DNA of 64,000 nucleotides from Oerskovia jenensis (GTDB lineage: Bacteria > Actinomycetota > Actinomycetes > Actinomycetales > Cellulomonadaceae). Below are positions 1 through 9,013 of the stretch, in pieces (the stretch's first letter is position 1; each line of letters opens with the position of its first letter). The DNA lies in the NCBI RefSeq assembly GCF_016907235.1, contig NZ_JAFBBO010000001.1, positions 2,232,001 through 2,296,000 on the forward strand, in the 5' to 3' direction. Under the pieces are notes generated by a model, which did not search any database, was not told the origin of the DNA, and saw only the letters and a list, made by a program, of their open reading frames with translations. The position numbers and the translations under genes are program-made.

Positions 1-11
1 CGGGCGACGCG

Positions 12-2135
12 CTACTCGCGGACCGGTGCGCCCGTCGGGACCACCGGGTTCGCCTCGACCGGCACGTCCTCCTTGCGGCCCAGGGCGCTCGGCCACCACA
101 TGTGCCGTCCCACGTCGAGGTTGAGGGCCGTGACGAGCACCGACCGGACGACGAGCGTGTCGAGCAGGACGCCGAACGCGACCGCGAACCCGATCTCCGC
201 GAACGCGACCACGGGCAGCGTGCCCAGCACCGCGAACGTCCCCGCGAGCACGAGCCCGGCCGACGTGATGACCGCCCCCGTCGCGGCCAGCCCGATCAGC
301 GCGCCGCGCCGCGTCCCGACGCGCAGCGACTCCTCGCGCACCCGGGTCATGAGGAAGATGTTGTAGTCGATCCCGAGCGCGACGAGGAACACGAACACGA
401 ACAGGGGCAGCGACGTGTCGGCGCCCTCGAACCCGAACACGTACCTGAACACGAGCGCGCTCACGCCGAGGGCCGCCGTGAACGACAGCACGACCGTCGC
501 GACGAGGATGAGCGGGGCCGTGATCGCGCGCAGGAGCAGTGCCAGGATGACGAGCACGGTCAGCAGGATGATCGGGATGATGAGCATGTTGTCCGCGGCC
601 GAGGCGCGCTGGACGTCGAGCGTGACGGCGCTCGCCCCGCCCACCTGGGCGTCGGCGTCCGGGACGGCGTGGACCGCGTCCCGGACCCGGTCGACCGTGT
701 CGTAGGCCGCCTGAGAGTCCGGCTCGGACGTGAGCGTGCCCTCCATGTAGGCGTACCCGCCCGCGGACACGGGCTCGGTCACGGTCGAGGCGTCGATCCC
801 CTCGGTGCCCGCGAACGCGTCGTGCACCGCGGCGACCGCGGCGGGCGACGAGTCGTCCGCGACGACCACCACGGGCGACCCCGACCCCGCCGGGAAGTGC
901 TCGGAGAGGACCTGCTCGCCCACGATCGAGGGCTGCTCGCCACGGAACGACTCGGCGCTCGAGAGCCCGTTCGCGTCGAGCTGCGTGATGCCCAGTCCCA
1001 GCACGGCCAGGACGATCGAGGTCACGACCCACACGCGCCGTGGCCGCTTCGCGATCCGGCCGCCCAACTGCGCCCACACGCCGTGCTCGGTGGGCTCGTC
1101 GTCGCCCAGGTGCGGCACGCGCGGCCAGAAGACCCACCGGCCCGTCGCGACGAGCAGCGCGGGCAGCAACGTCAGCATGACGAGCAGCGCGACCACGATC
1201 CCGACCGCCGCGACCGGCCCCAGCCCGGCCGTCGAGCTCATCTGCGCGAACAGCAGGCACAGCATGCCGATCGCGACCGTCGCGCCGCTCGCGACGATCG
1301 CCGGGCCCGCGCGGTGCAGCGCGAGCGACATGGCCTCGTGCCGGTCCTCGTGGCGGCGGAGCTCTTCCCGGTAGCGCGCGACGAGCAGCAGGGCGTAGTC
1401 CGTCCCCGCGCCGAAGACCAGGACCGTGAGGATGCCCGCGCTCTGCGCGTTCACGGTCAGGCCGGTGGTGTCCGCCAGGACGTAGACCACGGCCTGCGAC
1501 ACGGTCAGCGCGACGCCTGCCGAGACCACGGGCAGGAGCCACAGCGTGGGGCTGCGGTAGGTCAGCAGCAGGATCACGATCACGACGCCCGCCGCTGCGT
1601 AGAGAAGCGTCGAGTCGATGCCCTCGAACGCCTTGGACGAGTCCGCGGCCGCGCCCGCCGGGCCCGTCACGTAGACGTCCATGCCGTTCGCGCCGTCCTC
1701 GGCCGTGGCGCGCAGGTCCGAGACCGCGTCGGCCGCGAGGTTCCACCCCTCGCTGCCCAGGTCGAGCGGCACGATCACCTGGGCGGCCTGCCCGTCCTCG
1801 GACGGGATCGGCCCGACGACGTCCCCGTCCAGGGTGTCGAGCTCACCGAAGGTCGCGACGTCCTGGGAGACCTTGGCGAGGTCCTCGGGGGTCAGGCCCG
1901 ACTCGCGGACGTAGACCAGGACCGCGGGGATCGTGTTGGGCGACGTGAAGCTGCTCGCGACGTCGAGCACCTGCGTCGACTCGGCGTCGGCCGGGAGCCA
2001 CGACGTGGCGTCGTTGTCCTGCGCGCCCGTGAGCTTGCCGGCCAGCGGCGCGGTCAGGGCCAGGACGACCGCCCAGAAGGCGATGACGACCCACTTGGCG
2101 TAGCGGTGCGTGATCCAGCCGGCGATGCGAGACAT
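12..2135 (-). CDS. MMPL/RND-family membrane transporter
   Basis: Inner-membrane exporter of the MMPL branch of the RND superfamily, 707 aa, the usual length for actinobacterial MmpL/YdfJ-type proteins. The topology is visible as two repeats. One TM near residue 20 is followed by an extracellular loop (~36-175) and five TMs (~177-345). A TM near 370 is followed by a second loop (~390-515) and five more TMs (to ~670). Both halves keep the GxDY-type proton-relay motif of this family (GAGTDYALLL and ALGIDYNIFL). The ATG is preceded by GGGGAG. Substrate cannot be read from sequence; members export lipids, hydrophobic compounds or drugs. No regulator gene adjoins it. Confidence 0.93.
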   Translation of the reverse strand: MSRIAGWITHRYAKWVVIAFWAVVLALTAPLAGKLTGAQDNDATSWLPADAESTQVLDVASSFTSPNTIPAVLVYVRESGLTPEDLAKVSQDVATFGELDTLDGDVVGPIPSEDGQAAQVIVPLDLGSEGWNLAADAVSDLRATAEDGANGMDVYVTGPAGAAADSSKAFEGIDSTLLYAAAGVVIVILLLTYRSPTLWLLPVVSAGVALTVSQAVVYVLADTTGLTVNAQSAGILTVLVFGAGTDYALLLVARYREELRRHEDRHEAMSLALHRAGPAIVASGATVAIGMLCLLFAQMSSTAGLGPVAAVGIVVALLVMLTLLPALLVATGRWVFWPRVPHLGDDEPTEHGVWAQLGGRIAKRPRRVWVVTSIVLAVLGLGITQLDANGLSSAESFRGEQPSIVGEQVLSEHFPAGSGSPVVVVADDSSPAAVAAVHDAFAGTEGIDASTVTEPVSAGGYAYMEGTLTSEPDSQAAYDTVDRVRDAVHAVPDADAQVGGASAVTLDVQRASAADNMLIIPIILLTVLVILALLLRAITAPLILVATVVLSFTAALGVSALVFRYVFGFEGADTSLPLFVFVFLVALGIDYNIFLMTRVREESLRVGTRRGALIGLAATGAVITSAGLVLAGTFAVLGTLPVVAFAEIGFAVAFGVLLDTLVVRSVLVTALNLDVGRHMWWPSALGRKEDVPVEANPVVPTGAPVRE

Positions 2136-2209
2136 GGGTTCTCCCCGAGACTCCCGGTGCTCCCTGGCGCGAGATTCCAGCGCACACCCGCGAGGGGGCG
2201 GGTGTCAAC

Positions 2210-2248
2210 GGGTCAGGAAGGGGAGCCCACCCGCTCCGCTCGCCGACG
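2210..2248. repeat. 39-bp dispersed repeat, copy 1
   Basis: Matches 7420-7458 at 37 of 39 positions; the two differences are AA versus TC at the eighth and ninth bases (2217-2218 and 7427-7428). In copy 2 the segment encodes the C-terminal residues RRAERVGSP plus stop of the amino-acid permease. In copy 1 the same minus-strand reading also ends in a stop (at 2213) but belongs to no recognisable gene. Confidence 0.8.
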
Positions 2249-2257
2249 ACCGGTTCC

Positions 2258-2490
2258 ATGGCCGCGAACATCGCCGGTCGGACCGAGAGCACCGTGGAGG
2301 TCGAGGGGCGCTCCGTGTTCTACCGTCGCAGCGACGACGGCCTGGGCGCCGAGCCGATCGTCCACGATCTCCCTCTCGTACCTCCTGCCCACGGCCCGAC
2401 TCCTCGCCCCGCGCGCCACGAACCTGGCACCGACCTCCCGGGCTACGGCGAGATACCCACGTGGGACTTCTCAGCGGAAGACGGCACTAA
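2258..2490 (+). pseudogene. Alpha/beta-hydrolase N-terminal remnant, frameshifted
   Basis: The reading starting at 2258 gives a beta-strand start typical of small alpha/beta hydrolases (VEVEGRSVFYRR, then EPIVH). The expected oxyanion HGF region is missing. The next recognisable segment (SYLLPTARLLAP) is in another frame, and the following block (DLPGYGE, PTWDFSAED) is back in the first frame. Only about 75 residues are represented and there is no nucleophile-elbow region. I read this as a decayed N-terminal fragment with at least two frame changes and a 3' truncation. A short functional peptide is much less likely. Confidence 0.5.
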
Positions 2491-2576
2491 AGAGGGGCCA
2501 GGTTGCTGACCTTCGATGGGTCCGGCCGACCCGAGCCGCTTCATAGGGTCTGGTCATTCGGATCGATGGAGGCGCG

Positions 2577-3530
2577 ATGATCACGGTGCAAGAACTCACC
2601 AAGAGATACGACGGAAAGCCAGCCGTCGACAACCTGACCTTCCAGGTGGTCCCCGGGCAGGTGACAGGATTTCTGGGACCCAACGGCGCAGGCAAGTCGA
2701 CGACGTTGCGCGCCATCGTCGGACTCGACAGACCCGACGTCGGAAGAGCGCTCATCCAGGGCCGCCCGTACGCGGCTCTGCCGCACCCCCTGCGCGAGGT
2801 CGGCGCGATGCTGAACGCGAAGGCGGTCCACCCCGCACGAAGCGCCCGCAACCACTTGCTCGCGCTGGCGCGCACCAACGGCATCCCCGCCCGGAGGGTC
2901 GATGAGGTGCTGAGCATCGTCGGTCTGACCACGGTCGCGGGCAAGAAGGCCGGCACCTTCTCGCTCGGCATGGGCCAACGGTTGGGCATCGCCGCCGCGC
3001 TGCTCGGAGACCCGCCCATCCTCATCTTCGACGAGCCCATCAACGGCCTCGACCCGGACGGGATCCGATGGCTGCGCGGCCTGGTGCGAACGCTCGCGGA
3101 CGAAGGACGGACGGTCTTCTTCTCGAGCCACGTGGTCAGCGAGATGCAGCTGACCGCCGATCACCTCATCGTGATCGGACGCGGCCGGCTCGTCGCTGAC
3201 GGCCCGGCAGACGACCTCATCGGCGCCGCGGGCGGCGTCGTGACGGTGCGCAGCCCCGACGAAGCAGGCCTCAGCTCCCTCCAGGGCGATCTTGAAGGGC
3301 GCCGGTTCGAAACCACCCGCATGAGCGCGCACCACCTCGAGATCATCGCCGCGCCCATCGAGCTGGTCGCAGATCTCACCTACGCGGGTCGGCTCCGAAT
3401 CCACGAGCTCAGCCGGACCGACGGATCGCTCGAGGACGCCTACCTGCGACTCACGGCGTCGAGCTCCGAGTACGACGCGGGTGGTCCCACGCCCGGCCGA
3501 CACAACGATCGAACGGAGACCCCCGCGTGA
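2577..3530 (+). CDS. ABC transporter ATP-binding protein
   Basis: Cytoplasmic ATPase of an ABC-2 type exporter, 317 aa. Walker A is GPNGAGKST (~residue 40), the signature is SLGMGQ (~130) and Walker B with catalytic Glu is LIFDEP (~152). Residues after ~220 form the accessory C-terminal domain usual for bacitracin/antibiotic-exporter ATPases. The ATG follows GGAGG at good spacing. The stop overlaps the GTG of the permease gene (GTGA), so the two are translationally coupled. The PAP2 gene follows 18 nt later. Likely substrates are an antimicrobial or lipid-linked compound; no biosynthetic genes adjoin it. Confidence 0.92.
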   Translation: MITVQELTKRYDGKPAVDNLTFQVVPGQVTGFLGPNGAGKSTTLRAIVGLDRPDVGRALIQGRPYAALPHPLREVGAMLNAKAVHPARSARNHLLALARTNGIPARRVDEVLSIVGLTTVAGKKAGTFSLGMGQRLGIAAALLGDPPILIFDEPINGLDPDGIRWLRGLVRTLADEGRTVFFSSHVVSEMQLTADHLIVIGRGRLVADGPADDLIGAAGGVVTVRSPDEAGLSSLQGDLEGRRFETTRMSAHHLEIIAAPIELVADLTYAGRLRIHELSRTDGSLEDAYLRLTASSSEYDAGGPTPGRHNDRTETPA

Positions 3531-4315
3531 GCACCACCGTCCCCGCGGCGATGCAGGCCCCCTCAGGTGGTGGTCGGCTCGCCGGCGCCGTCGCCTCCGA
3601 ATGGACGAAGCTCCGCTCGGTTCGCTCCACCTGGTGGGCGCTCGTCGGCGCCGCCGCACTTGCAGCAGTGATGGTGCCCGTCGTCGGCTTCACCCTGGCG
3701 AACAACACGTCGCAACCTGGCGGACCGCCGGCGATCCCGGTGGGTGAGGTCGTCGGACTGGGCGCGACCGTGGTCCAGTTCGTGGTGGCCATCCTCGCCA
3801 TCCTTGCCATCACCGACGAGTACTCCGCCGGAACGATCCACCCCACCTTCCAGGCGGTGCCGCTGCGCGGACGGCTGCTCGGTGCGAAGGCGATCGTGGT
3901 CGCCGCCGTCACGCTCCCCGCGGGCGTCGTGCTGGGTGTGATCATCACGACGCTGGCTGACTACTCGCTCGGAGACAAGGGCATCGCGCCCGACGGCGGG
4001 CTGGTCCGCATGGCGCTGGCGATCTCGCTGGAGTTCACCCTCGTCAGTCTGCTGGCGCTCGGCGTCGCCGTCCTGGTGCGTCGCACCGCGGGCGCGCTCA
4101 CCATCGTCTTCGTCGTGCTCATCGGTATCCCCGCTGCCGCCGACCTCCTGTCGCTCGACGATCTCGCAGAGCTGCTCCCGGCGCGTGCGGGATCCCAGCT
4201 CATCAGCGGCGCCACGGAGCCCTACGGCCCGCTGGCAGGCGCCCTTCTGCTTGCTACCTGGGTCGTCGCGGTCGACGTCGCCGCGTGGCTCACGCTGCGC
4301 ACGCGGGACGCCTGA
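3527..4315 (+). CDS. ABC-2 type transporter permease
   Basis: Membrane partner of the preceding ATPase, 262 aa, beginning at a GTG that overlaps its stop codon. The N-terminus has the SEWTKLRSVRST pattern common in actinobacterial ABC-2 permeases. About six TM segments follow, roughly at residues 34-52, 70-90, 115-140, 160-180, 185-210 and 240-258. No periplasmic domain is present. Function as exporter half is inferred from the family and the coupling. Confidence 0.88.
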   Translation: MSTTVPAAMQAPSGGGRLAGAVASEWTKLRSVRSTWWALVGAAALAAVMVPVVGFTLANNTSQPGGPPAIPVGEVVGLGATVVQFVVAILAILAITDEYSAGTIHPTFQAVPLRGRLLGAKAIVVAAVTLPAGVVLGVIITTLADYSLGDKGIAPDGGLVRMALAISLEFTLVSLLALGVAVLVRRTAGALTIVFVVLIGIPAAADLLSLDDLAELLPARAGSQLISGATEPYGPLAGALLLATWVVAVDVAAWLTLRTRDA

Positions 4316-4333
4316 CCACGAAGGGAGATCACG

Positions 4334-5011
4334 GTGACGAGAATCCAGAACATTCCAGACGTGCCCGACATCTCGGCCGACTGGTATCGCGACATCGTCT
4401 CCTGGGCGGATGACACCCCGCCCGTGGGGCAGACGTTCATGGAGTACTTCACCGACGTGGGCCTGCTGCTGCTCGTCGGACTCTGGGCGCTCGCGCTCTG
4501 GCGCACCCGACGCGGGCCGGCCCGCCCGATGGCGGTCGCACTGGTCAGCGCGGGTGGAGCCGTCGCCGCGTACCTCGTCAGTGAGGCCGCCAAAGGCATC
4601 CTGGCCGTGGAACGGCCGTGCCGCACGATGCGCGACGTGGCGATCATCGCCGACGAGTGCCCGCCGACGGGCGACTGGTCGTTTCCGAGCAACCACGCCA
4701 CGATCGCAGTCGCGCTTGCGGTCGCGATCCTCCTGACCTCCTGGCGCCTGGGCCTCCTGGCCCTGCCGATCGCAGCGCTGACCGCCTTCTCGCGGGTGTT
4801 CCTCGGGGTCCACTACCCGCACGATGTCATCGCGGGCGTCCTGATCGGCGCCTTCGTCACCGTCATCGTGGTCCTCGTGCTCCGATACCCGGGGACCAAG
4901 CTCGTCACGCTGCTTCGTGAACGCACCGTGCTGCGTCGACTGCTGACGGCCGGGCCGTCTCCGGTCGGGGCGTCCGCGGCGCAAGACCAGGAGACCGCCG
5001 CCAAGAACTGA
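4334..5011 (+). CDS. PAP2-family membrane phosphatase
   Basis: Integral membrane phosphatase, 225 aa, with all three PAP2 motifs visible: K...ERP (residues ~80-95), PSNHA (~119) and SRVFLGVHYPHD (~155). Family members dephosphorylate undecaprenyl pyrophosphate or phosphatidate at the outer membrane face. The GTG start follows AGGGAG and lies 18 nt after the ABC permease, so co-transcription is likely. UppP/BcrC-like phosphatases next to bacitracin-type ABC exporters are a known arrangement, so a role in resistance to cell-wall-active compounds is plausible. The gene ends at a bidirectional hairpin. Confidence 0.85.
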   Translation: MTRIQNIPDVPDISADWYRDIVSWADDTPPVGQTFMEYFTDVGLLLLVGLWALALWRTRRGPARPMAVALVSAGGAVAAYLVSEAAKGILAVERPCRTMRDVAIIADECPPTGDWSFPSNHATIAVALAVAILLTSWRLGLLALPIAALTAFSRVFLGVHYPHDVIAGVLIGAFVTVIVVLVLRYPGTKLVTLLRERTVLRRLLTAGPSPVGASAAQDQETAAKN

Positions 5012-5018
5012 CACAGCA

Positions 5019-5051
5019 ACGGGGGCATCCACCACAGGTGGATGCCCCCGT
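5019..5051. terminator. Bidirectional intrinsic terminator
   Basis: Perfect 15-bp stem (ACGGGGGCATCCACC and its complement) with a 3-nt loop. It lies between the convergent PAP2 and response-regulator genes. There is no T-tract, as is common in high-GC genomes. Confidence 0.85.
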
Positions 5052-5064
5052 GCTGCTGCGGCGG

Positions 5065-5724
5065 CTAGGAGAGGCCCGCCGCGTGCGCCAGCAACGCTGC
5101 CTGCACACGATTGCCCAGACCGAGACGCGACAGGATCTTGCTCACGTGCGCCTTGACGGTGCCTTCGACGATGTAGAGCTCGGCGCCGATCTCCGCGTTG
5201 GACAGGCCAGACCCCACCAGCCGCAGCACGTCGCGTTCTCGATCCGTGAGCACCGACACCTGGCGACGTGCGTCGGCGCCGCGAGCGATGTCACCGCCGC
5301 TGGTCCCGGTGGCGAACAGCGTGATGATCCGCCTGGCGACGAGCGGGGCGAGGTAGGCGCCGCCGTCGGCCACGGCCCGTACACCCGCGATCAAGTCACG
5401 CGGATCGCCCGTCTTGAGCAAGAACCCGCTGGCGCCGCCGTCGATCGCCCGTGCGATGTGCTCGTCCTCGCCGAACGTCGTCAGGACGATCACGGCAACC
5501 GACGGTGTGGCCCGGCGGATCTCCGACACTGCCTGCAGGCCGTCCATCACGGGCATGCGGATGTCGAGGAGGACCACGTCAGGGCGGTGGAGCCGGGCAA
5601 GGTCGACGGCCTCGCGTCCGTTCGACGCCTCGGCGACGACCTCGATCGACGGGTCGCTCGCGAGGATCGCAGAGACCCCCGCACGGATCATCGCCTCGTC
5701 GTCTGCCAGCAGTACGCGGATCAT
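5065..5724 (-). CDS. NarL/FixJ-family response regulator
   Basis: DNA-binding response regulator, 219 aa. The receiver domain (1-120) has acidic pocket residues D8 and D9, phospho-acceptor D54 (VLLDIRMP), T82 and K104. A LuxR-type HTH follows (~150-210, LTDRERDVLRLVGSGLSNAEI). The ATG at 5724 was chosen because MIRVLLADDE is the canonical receiver start and overlaps the kinase stop (ATGA). A longer reading upstream would lie inside the kinase gene. Probably controls nearby transport genes, possibly the convergent ABC/PAP2 unit; this is inference. Confidence 0.94.
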   Translation of the reverse strand: MIRVLLADDEAMIRAGVSAILASDPSIEVVAEASNGREAVDLARLHRPDVVLLDIRMPVMDGLQAVSEIRRATPSVAVIVLTTFGEDEHIARAIDGGASGFLLKTGDPRDLIAGVRAVADGGAYLAPLVARRIITLFATGTSGGDIARGADARRQVSVLTDRERDVLRLVGSGLSNAEIGAELYIVEGTVKAHVSKILSRLGLGNRVQAALLAHAAGLS

Positions 5725-7271
5725 GGGCTGTCCTTGTCGTCGGAGAGGTTGGGCGCGAAGACGTCCTTGGAGACGAGTACCCCGTCGCGGAAGCACAGGC
5801 GATACACGTCGAAAGGCGTGGGCAGGAGTCCCGCGACCGACCGGTAGTACTCGCAGGTGGAACCTTCAGGGCGAGCGGGTCCGGCCTCATCGCGCCGCTC
5901 GGGCACCTGTCGCGTGGGGAGGAGGTCGACGAGGTCGGCGCGAGGGGTCCCACGGGAGAGCTGCTGGAACGTCTCGGGCCGCAGACGCGACGTCAGGCTG
6001 TCCTCCGCGTACATGGCCATGAGCGCCCCTCCCAGCGTGACCACGAGGACCACGGGGAGGGCGACGGCCAGCACCAGAGCGCGGCGCGCCTGCTGGCGCG
6101 CCCGACGGAAGGCCGTTGCCGTCACCGGCTCCGGGGTCGGCGCGGGGTGCACCAGCGGGCCCGACCTGGGAAGCCGCGCCGCCACCTCGAAGCCTCCGTC
6201 CCGTGTGCGCCCGGCGTCGAGCACTCCACCCGCGAGCCCGACCCGCTCACGCAGGCCGGTGAGCCCCCGTCCGCCGCCGGCCGGCAGGACCTCGCGCGAC
6301 GCCGTCCCGGGCTGAGCGTTGCGCACCTTGACGGTCAGATAGTCGTCGTCGCACTCGAGACGCACGTCCACGGGCGCCTCTGCCGCATGCTTCGTGGCAT
6401 TCGTCAGCGACTCCTGCACCACGCGGTACGCGGCGCGGTATTGCAACGACGCCGTGTTGCCCGGGTTCCCCGATTCGCTCAGCGTGACACGGACCCCCGA
6501 CTCCGCGACGCGCGTGACGAGCGCGGAGATCGGCTCGCCGACGACTGTGCGCGGTGGGGCATCCGTCTCGTCCAACAGCAGACCGATGATCTCGCTGAGC
6601 CGTTCGGCTGCCGTCGTGACCCCGGCGCGCAAGGCCGTCACCGTCGCTCGGTGCTCGGGCGCCAGCCCGGGAAGCACCTCCAGGGCGCCACCACGCAGCG
6701 CGATGAGGCTCAGCTCGTGCCCCAGCGAGTCATGGATCTCCTGCGCGATACGCGCACGTTCTTGGAGACGCGCCTGCTCGGCGACGATGCGCTGCTCGCG
6801 CTCCAGCTGCGCGGCCTGGTCCCATCCGGCCCGCACGAGCTCGACATGGAGTCGGCGGGACGACCCCAGGAGTGCCGGGGACAGGCCGAAGACGGTCGCT
6901 CCGGCGGCCCACGCCAATGCCGTGTACAGGTCGGAGTCGAACAGGGTGAGCAGCGCGACGACACCGACGGCCAGGACTCCTGCGAACGCTGCCAGCACGC
7001 CACGGCCGAGAGGCTTCGCCCGGCCTGCTCCGTAGGCGAGCAGCAGCGTGAGTGCGAACAGCCGCCAGTCGACGACGCTCGCGGCGAGCGTGCTCAGCAC
7101 AGCGACCCAGGGCAAGCGCCTCCTGACAGCCAGTGCCGCCAGGGCGATCACCAGGCTTCCCAGGGTGATCCAGCCGGACCTTCCGCCGAACGCCAACGGC
7201 GTCACCGCCGCGACGGCAAGCAGCGTCTCGCGGCCAACCCTGCTCACATCGACGGGGTGTTCGGGAGTCAT
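5721..7271 (-). CDS. NarL-type sensor histidine kinase with C-terminal membrane extension
   Basis: Partner kinase of the downstream regulator, 516 aa. Residues ~12-135 hold about six hydrophobic segments. The HisKA_3 dimerisation helix carries H180 (AQEIHDSLGHE). The HATPase region has ESLTNATKH and a glycine-rich GGGRGLTGL box near 365. Beyond the ATPase there is an extra TM (~420-445) and a ~70-residue tail with one Cys, unusual for the family and possibly a sensing domain outside the membrane. The start at 7271 (MTPEHP) was chosen over a longer reading that runs through the upstream terminator. Confidence 0.9.
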   Translation of the reverse strand: MTPEHPVDVSRVGRETLLAVAAVTPLAFGGRSGWITLGSLVIALAALAVRRRLPWVAVLSTLAASVVDWRLFALTLLLAYGAGRAKPLGRGVLAAFAGVLAVGVVALLTLFDSDLYTALAWAAGATVFGLSPALLGSSRRLHVELVRAGWDQAAQLEREQRIVAEQARLQERARIAQEIHDSLGHELSLIALRGGALEVLPGLAPEHRATVTALRAGVTTAAERLSEIIGLLLDETDAPPRTVVGEPISALVTRVAESGVRVTLSESGNPGNTASLQYRAAYRVVQESLTNATKHAAEAPVDVRLECDDDYLTVKVRNAQPGTASREVLPAGGGRGLTGLRERVGLAGGVLDAGRTRDGGFEVAARLPRSGPLVHPAPTPEPVTATAFRRARQQARRALVLAVALPVVLVVTLGGALMAMYAEDSLTSRLRPETFQQLSRGTPRADLVDLLPTRQVPERRDEAGPARPEGSTCEYYRSVAGLLPTPFDVYRLCFRDGVLVSKDVFAPNLSDDKDSP

Positions 7272-7287
7272 TGCGCACAGGCTAACG

Positions 7288-7339
7288 GAGCGGTCCCTGC
7301 GCGCTGCGGGAACGTCCACACAGCGCGCAGGGACCGCTC
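7288..7339 (-). terminator. Intrinsic terminator of the amino-acid permease gene
   Basis: Perfect 19-bp inverted repeat (GAGCGGTCCCTGCGCGCTG and its complement) with a 14-nt loop. It lies 84 nt past the permease stop and just upstream of the histidine-kinase start. It should separate the two same-strand units. Confidence 0.75.
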
Positions 7340-7419
7340 TGAGATCAGTAGGACATCCCGACGAGGGTGCGTCGGGCCCCGGTGCAGGGTGGGGGAACGG
7401 CCCTCCGCCCACCCACGAC

Positions 7420-7458
7420 GGGTCAGGTCGGGGAGCCCACCCGCTCCGCTCGCCGACG
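7420..7458. repeat. 39-bp dispersed repeat, copy 2
   Basis: Second copy of the element at 2210-2248 (37/39 identical). It covers the last codons and stop of the amino-acid permease gene. Confidence 0.8.
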
Positions 7459-8901
7459 CAGCCGCGCCCGCACCGCGTAGATCCCGACGATGACGCCCAC
7501 GAGCACGAGCGTCGAGGCGAGCTGGACGCGAGCGTCGTCGTCGAACAGCATGAGGACGATCAGGCCCGCGAGCCCTGCGAGCGTCGCCCAGGTGAGCCCG
7601 GGGTAGGCCCACATGCGCAGCGTCATCCTGTCCGCACCGCCCGCGGCGGCCTCGATGCGGGGACGCAGCCGGAGCTGGGAGACCGCGATGAAGACCCAGA
7701 TGACGAGCAGCGCCGAGCCCACGGCGTTGAGCAGGATGCCCAGGACCTCGCCCGGCAGCAGCCAGTTGAGCCCCACGGACACGAGGCCGAAGAACACCGA
7801 CAGCAGCACCGCGACCCACGGCACCCCGGTCGGCGACACCTTGGTCAACGCCGGGTGCCCGTCGCCGCGGCCCGCGAGCGAGAACGCCATGCGGGACGTG
7901 CCGTACACGTTGGCGTTGAACGCCGACAGGAGCGCGACGACCACGACGGCCTCCATGAGCCGGGCCGCACCGGGCAGGCCCGCGAGGTCGAGCACCGCGA
8001 CGAACGGTCCGCTCAGCAGCTCGGGCGCGTCCCACGGCAGGACGAGCGCCATGATCGCGACCGCGCCCACGTAGAAGAAGAGGATGCGCCACACGATCGA
8101 GCGGGTCGCGGTCACGATCGCCTTCTGCGGCTCGCGGGCCTCGGCCGCGGCGATCGTGACGATCTCGATCCCGCCGAACGCGAAGACCACGACGAGCAGC
8201 CCCGCCGCGATGCCGGGCAGGCCGTGGGGCGCGAAGCCCGCGAGCGAGGCGGGGTCGCCGAAGATGTTGGTCGTCCCCACGGGGTCGGTGCCGGGCAGCC
8301 AGCCCAGCACGAGCAGCACCCCGATCACGAGGAACGCGACGATCGCGGCGACCTTGATGAACGCGAACCAGAACTCGAACTCGCCGAAGTGCTTGACGCC
8401 CCACAGGTTCACGACCGCGAACGCCGCGACGAACACGAGCGCGACGACCCACTGCGGCACGCCCGGGACCCACCCGGAGACGATCTGCGACGCACCCGTG
8501 ATCTCGGCGCCGAGCACCATGATGAGCGTGAACCAGTACAGCCACCCGAGGGTGAACCCGGCCCACCGGCCCAGCGCGGTCTCGGCGTACACCGAGAAGG
8601 ACCCGCTCGACGGCACGGCCGCTGCCATCTCGGCGAGCATCCGCATGACGAGGATGACGAGCAGCCCCGCGACGGCGTACGAGACCAGGACGGCGGGTCC
8701 CGCGGTCGCGATCCCGACGCCGCTGCCGAGGAACAGGCCGGCCCCGATCGCGGACCCCAGGCCCATCATGGTCAGGTGCCGGGTGCGCAGGCCGTGGGAG
8801 AGCCGCTCGGTGGTGCCGGGCGCGGCGGGGTGCGCGGCGCCGTCGGGCAGGGCGGGGGAAGCGCTGTCAGGCAGGCCCGACGGCGTAGGTGCGTTGCTCA
8901 T
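7423..8901 (-). CDS. Amino-acid permease, APC superfamily
   Basis: Cytoplasmic-membrane amino-acid:proton symporter of the AAT family, 492 aa, with about 12 TMs. The family start signature is GLRTRHLTMMGLGSAIGAGL at residues ~38-57, and the conserved FAFGGIEIV occurs near 235. The ATG at 8901 gives the normal family length. A longer upstream reading is Pro/Arg-rich and unsupported. GABA, proline or aromatic amino acids are possible substrates; the sequence does not decide. Transcribed alone, ending at the 7288-7339 hairpin. Confidence 0.92.
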   Translation of the reverse strand: MSNAPTPSGLPDSASPALPDGAAHPAAPGTTERLSHGLRTRHLTMMGLGSAIGAGLFLGSGVGIATAGPAVLVSYAVAGLLVILVMRMLAEMAAAVPSSGSFSVYAETALGRWAGFTLGWLYWFTLIMVLGAEITGASQIVSGWVPGVPQWVVALVFVAAFAVVNLWGVKHFGEFEFWFAFIKVAAIVAFLVIGVLLVLGWLPGTDPVGTTNIFGDPASLAGFAPHGLPGIAAGLLVVVFAFGGIEIVTIAAAEAREPQKAIVTATRSIVWRILFFYVGAVAIMALVLPWDAPELLSGPFVAVLDLAGLPGAARLMEAVVVVALLSAFNANVYGTSRMAFSLAGRGDGHPALTKVSPTGVPWVAVLLSVFFGLVSVGLNWLLPGEVLGILLNAVGSALLVIWVFIAVSQLRLRPRIEAAAGGADRMTLRMWAYPGLTWATLAGLAGLIVLMLFDDDARVQLASTLVLVGVIVGIYAVRARLRRRAERVGSPT

Positions 8902-9013
8902 GGGGGTGCGGTCAGTCCGTGGTCGAGGGGGGTCGCCGAGACGGCGGCCGTTCCACGGTACCGGCAGACCCCAGGGGACGACGATCCGCGGCCGTTCCCC
9001 GAGCACGCTCCGC

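Larger units (their letters stand above)
2136..2576. other. Intergenic stretch with a gene remnant and a 39-bp repeat copy
   Basis: No intact gene is supported here. The stretch holds one copy of a 39-bp repeat (2210-2248) and a frameshifted remnant of an alpha/beta hydrolase (2258-2490). The end, about 2540-2576, should carry the promoter and ribosome site (GGAGG) of the ABC exporter genes. Confidence 0.6.

Noticed and set aside
102-2546. Long plus-strand open frame (814 codons) antisense to the MMPL gene
   Set aside because: Arg/Asp/Gly-rich composition with no domain; typical reverse reading of a GC-rich gene, while the opposite frame is a clear transporter.
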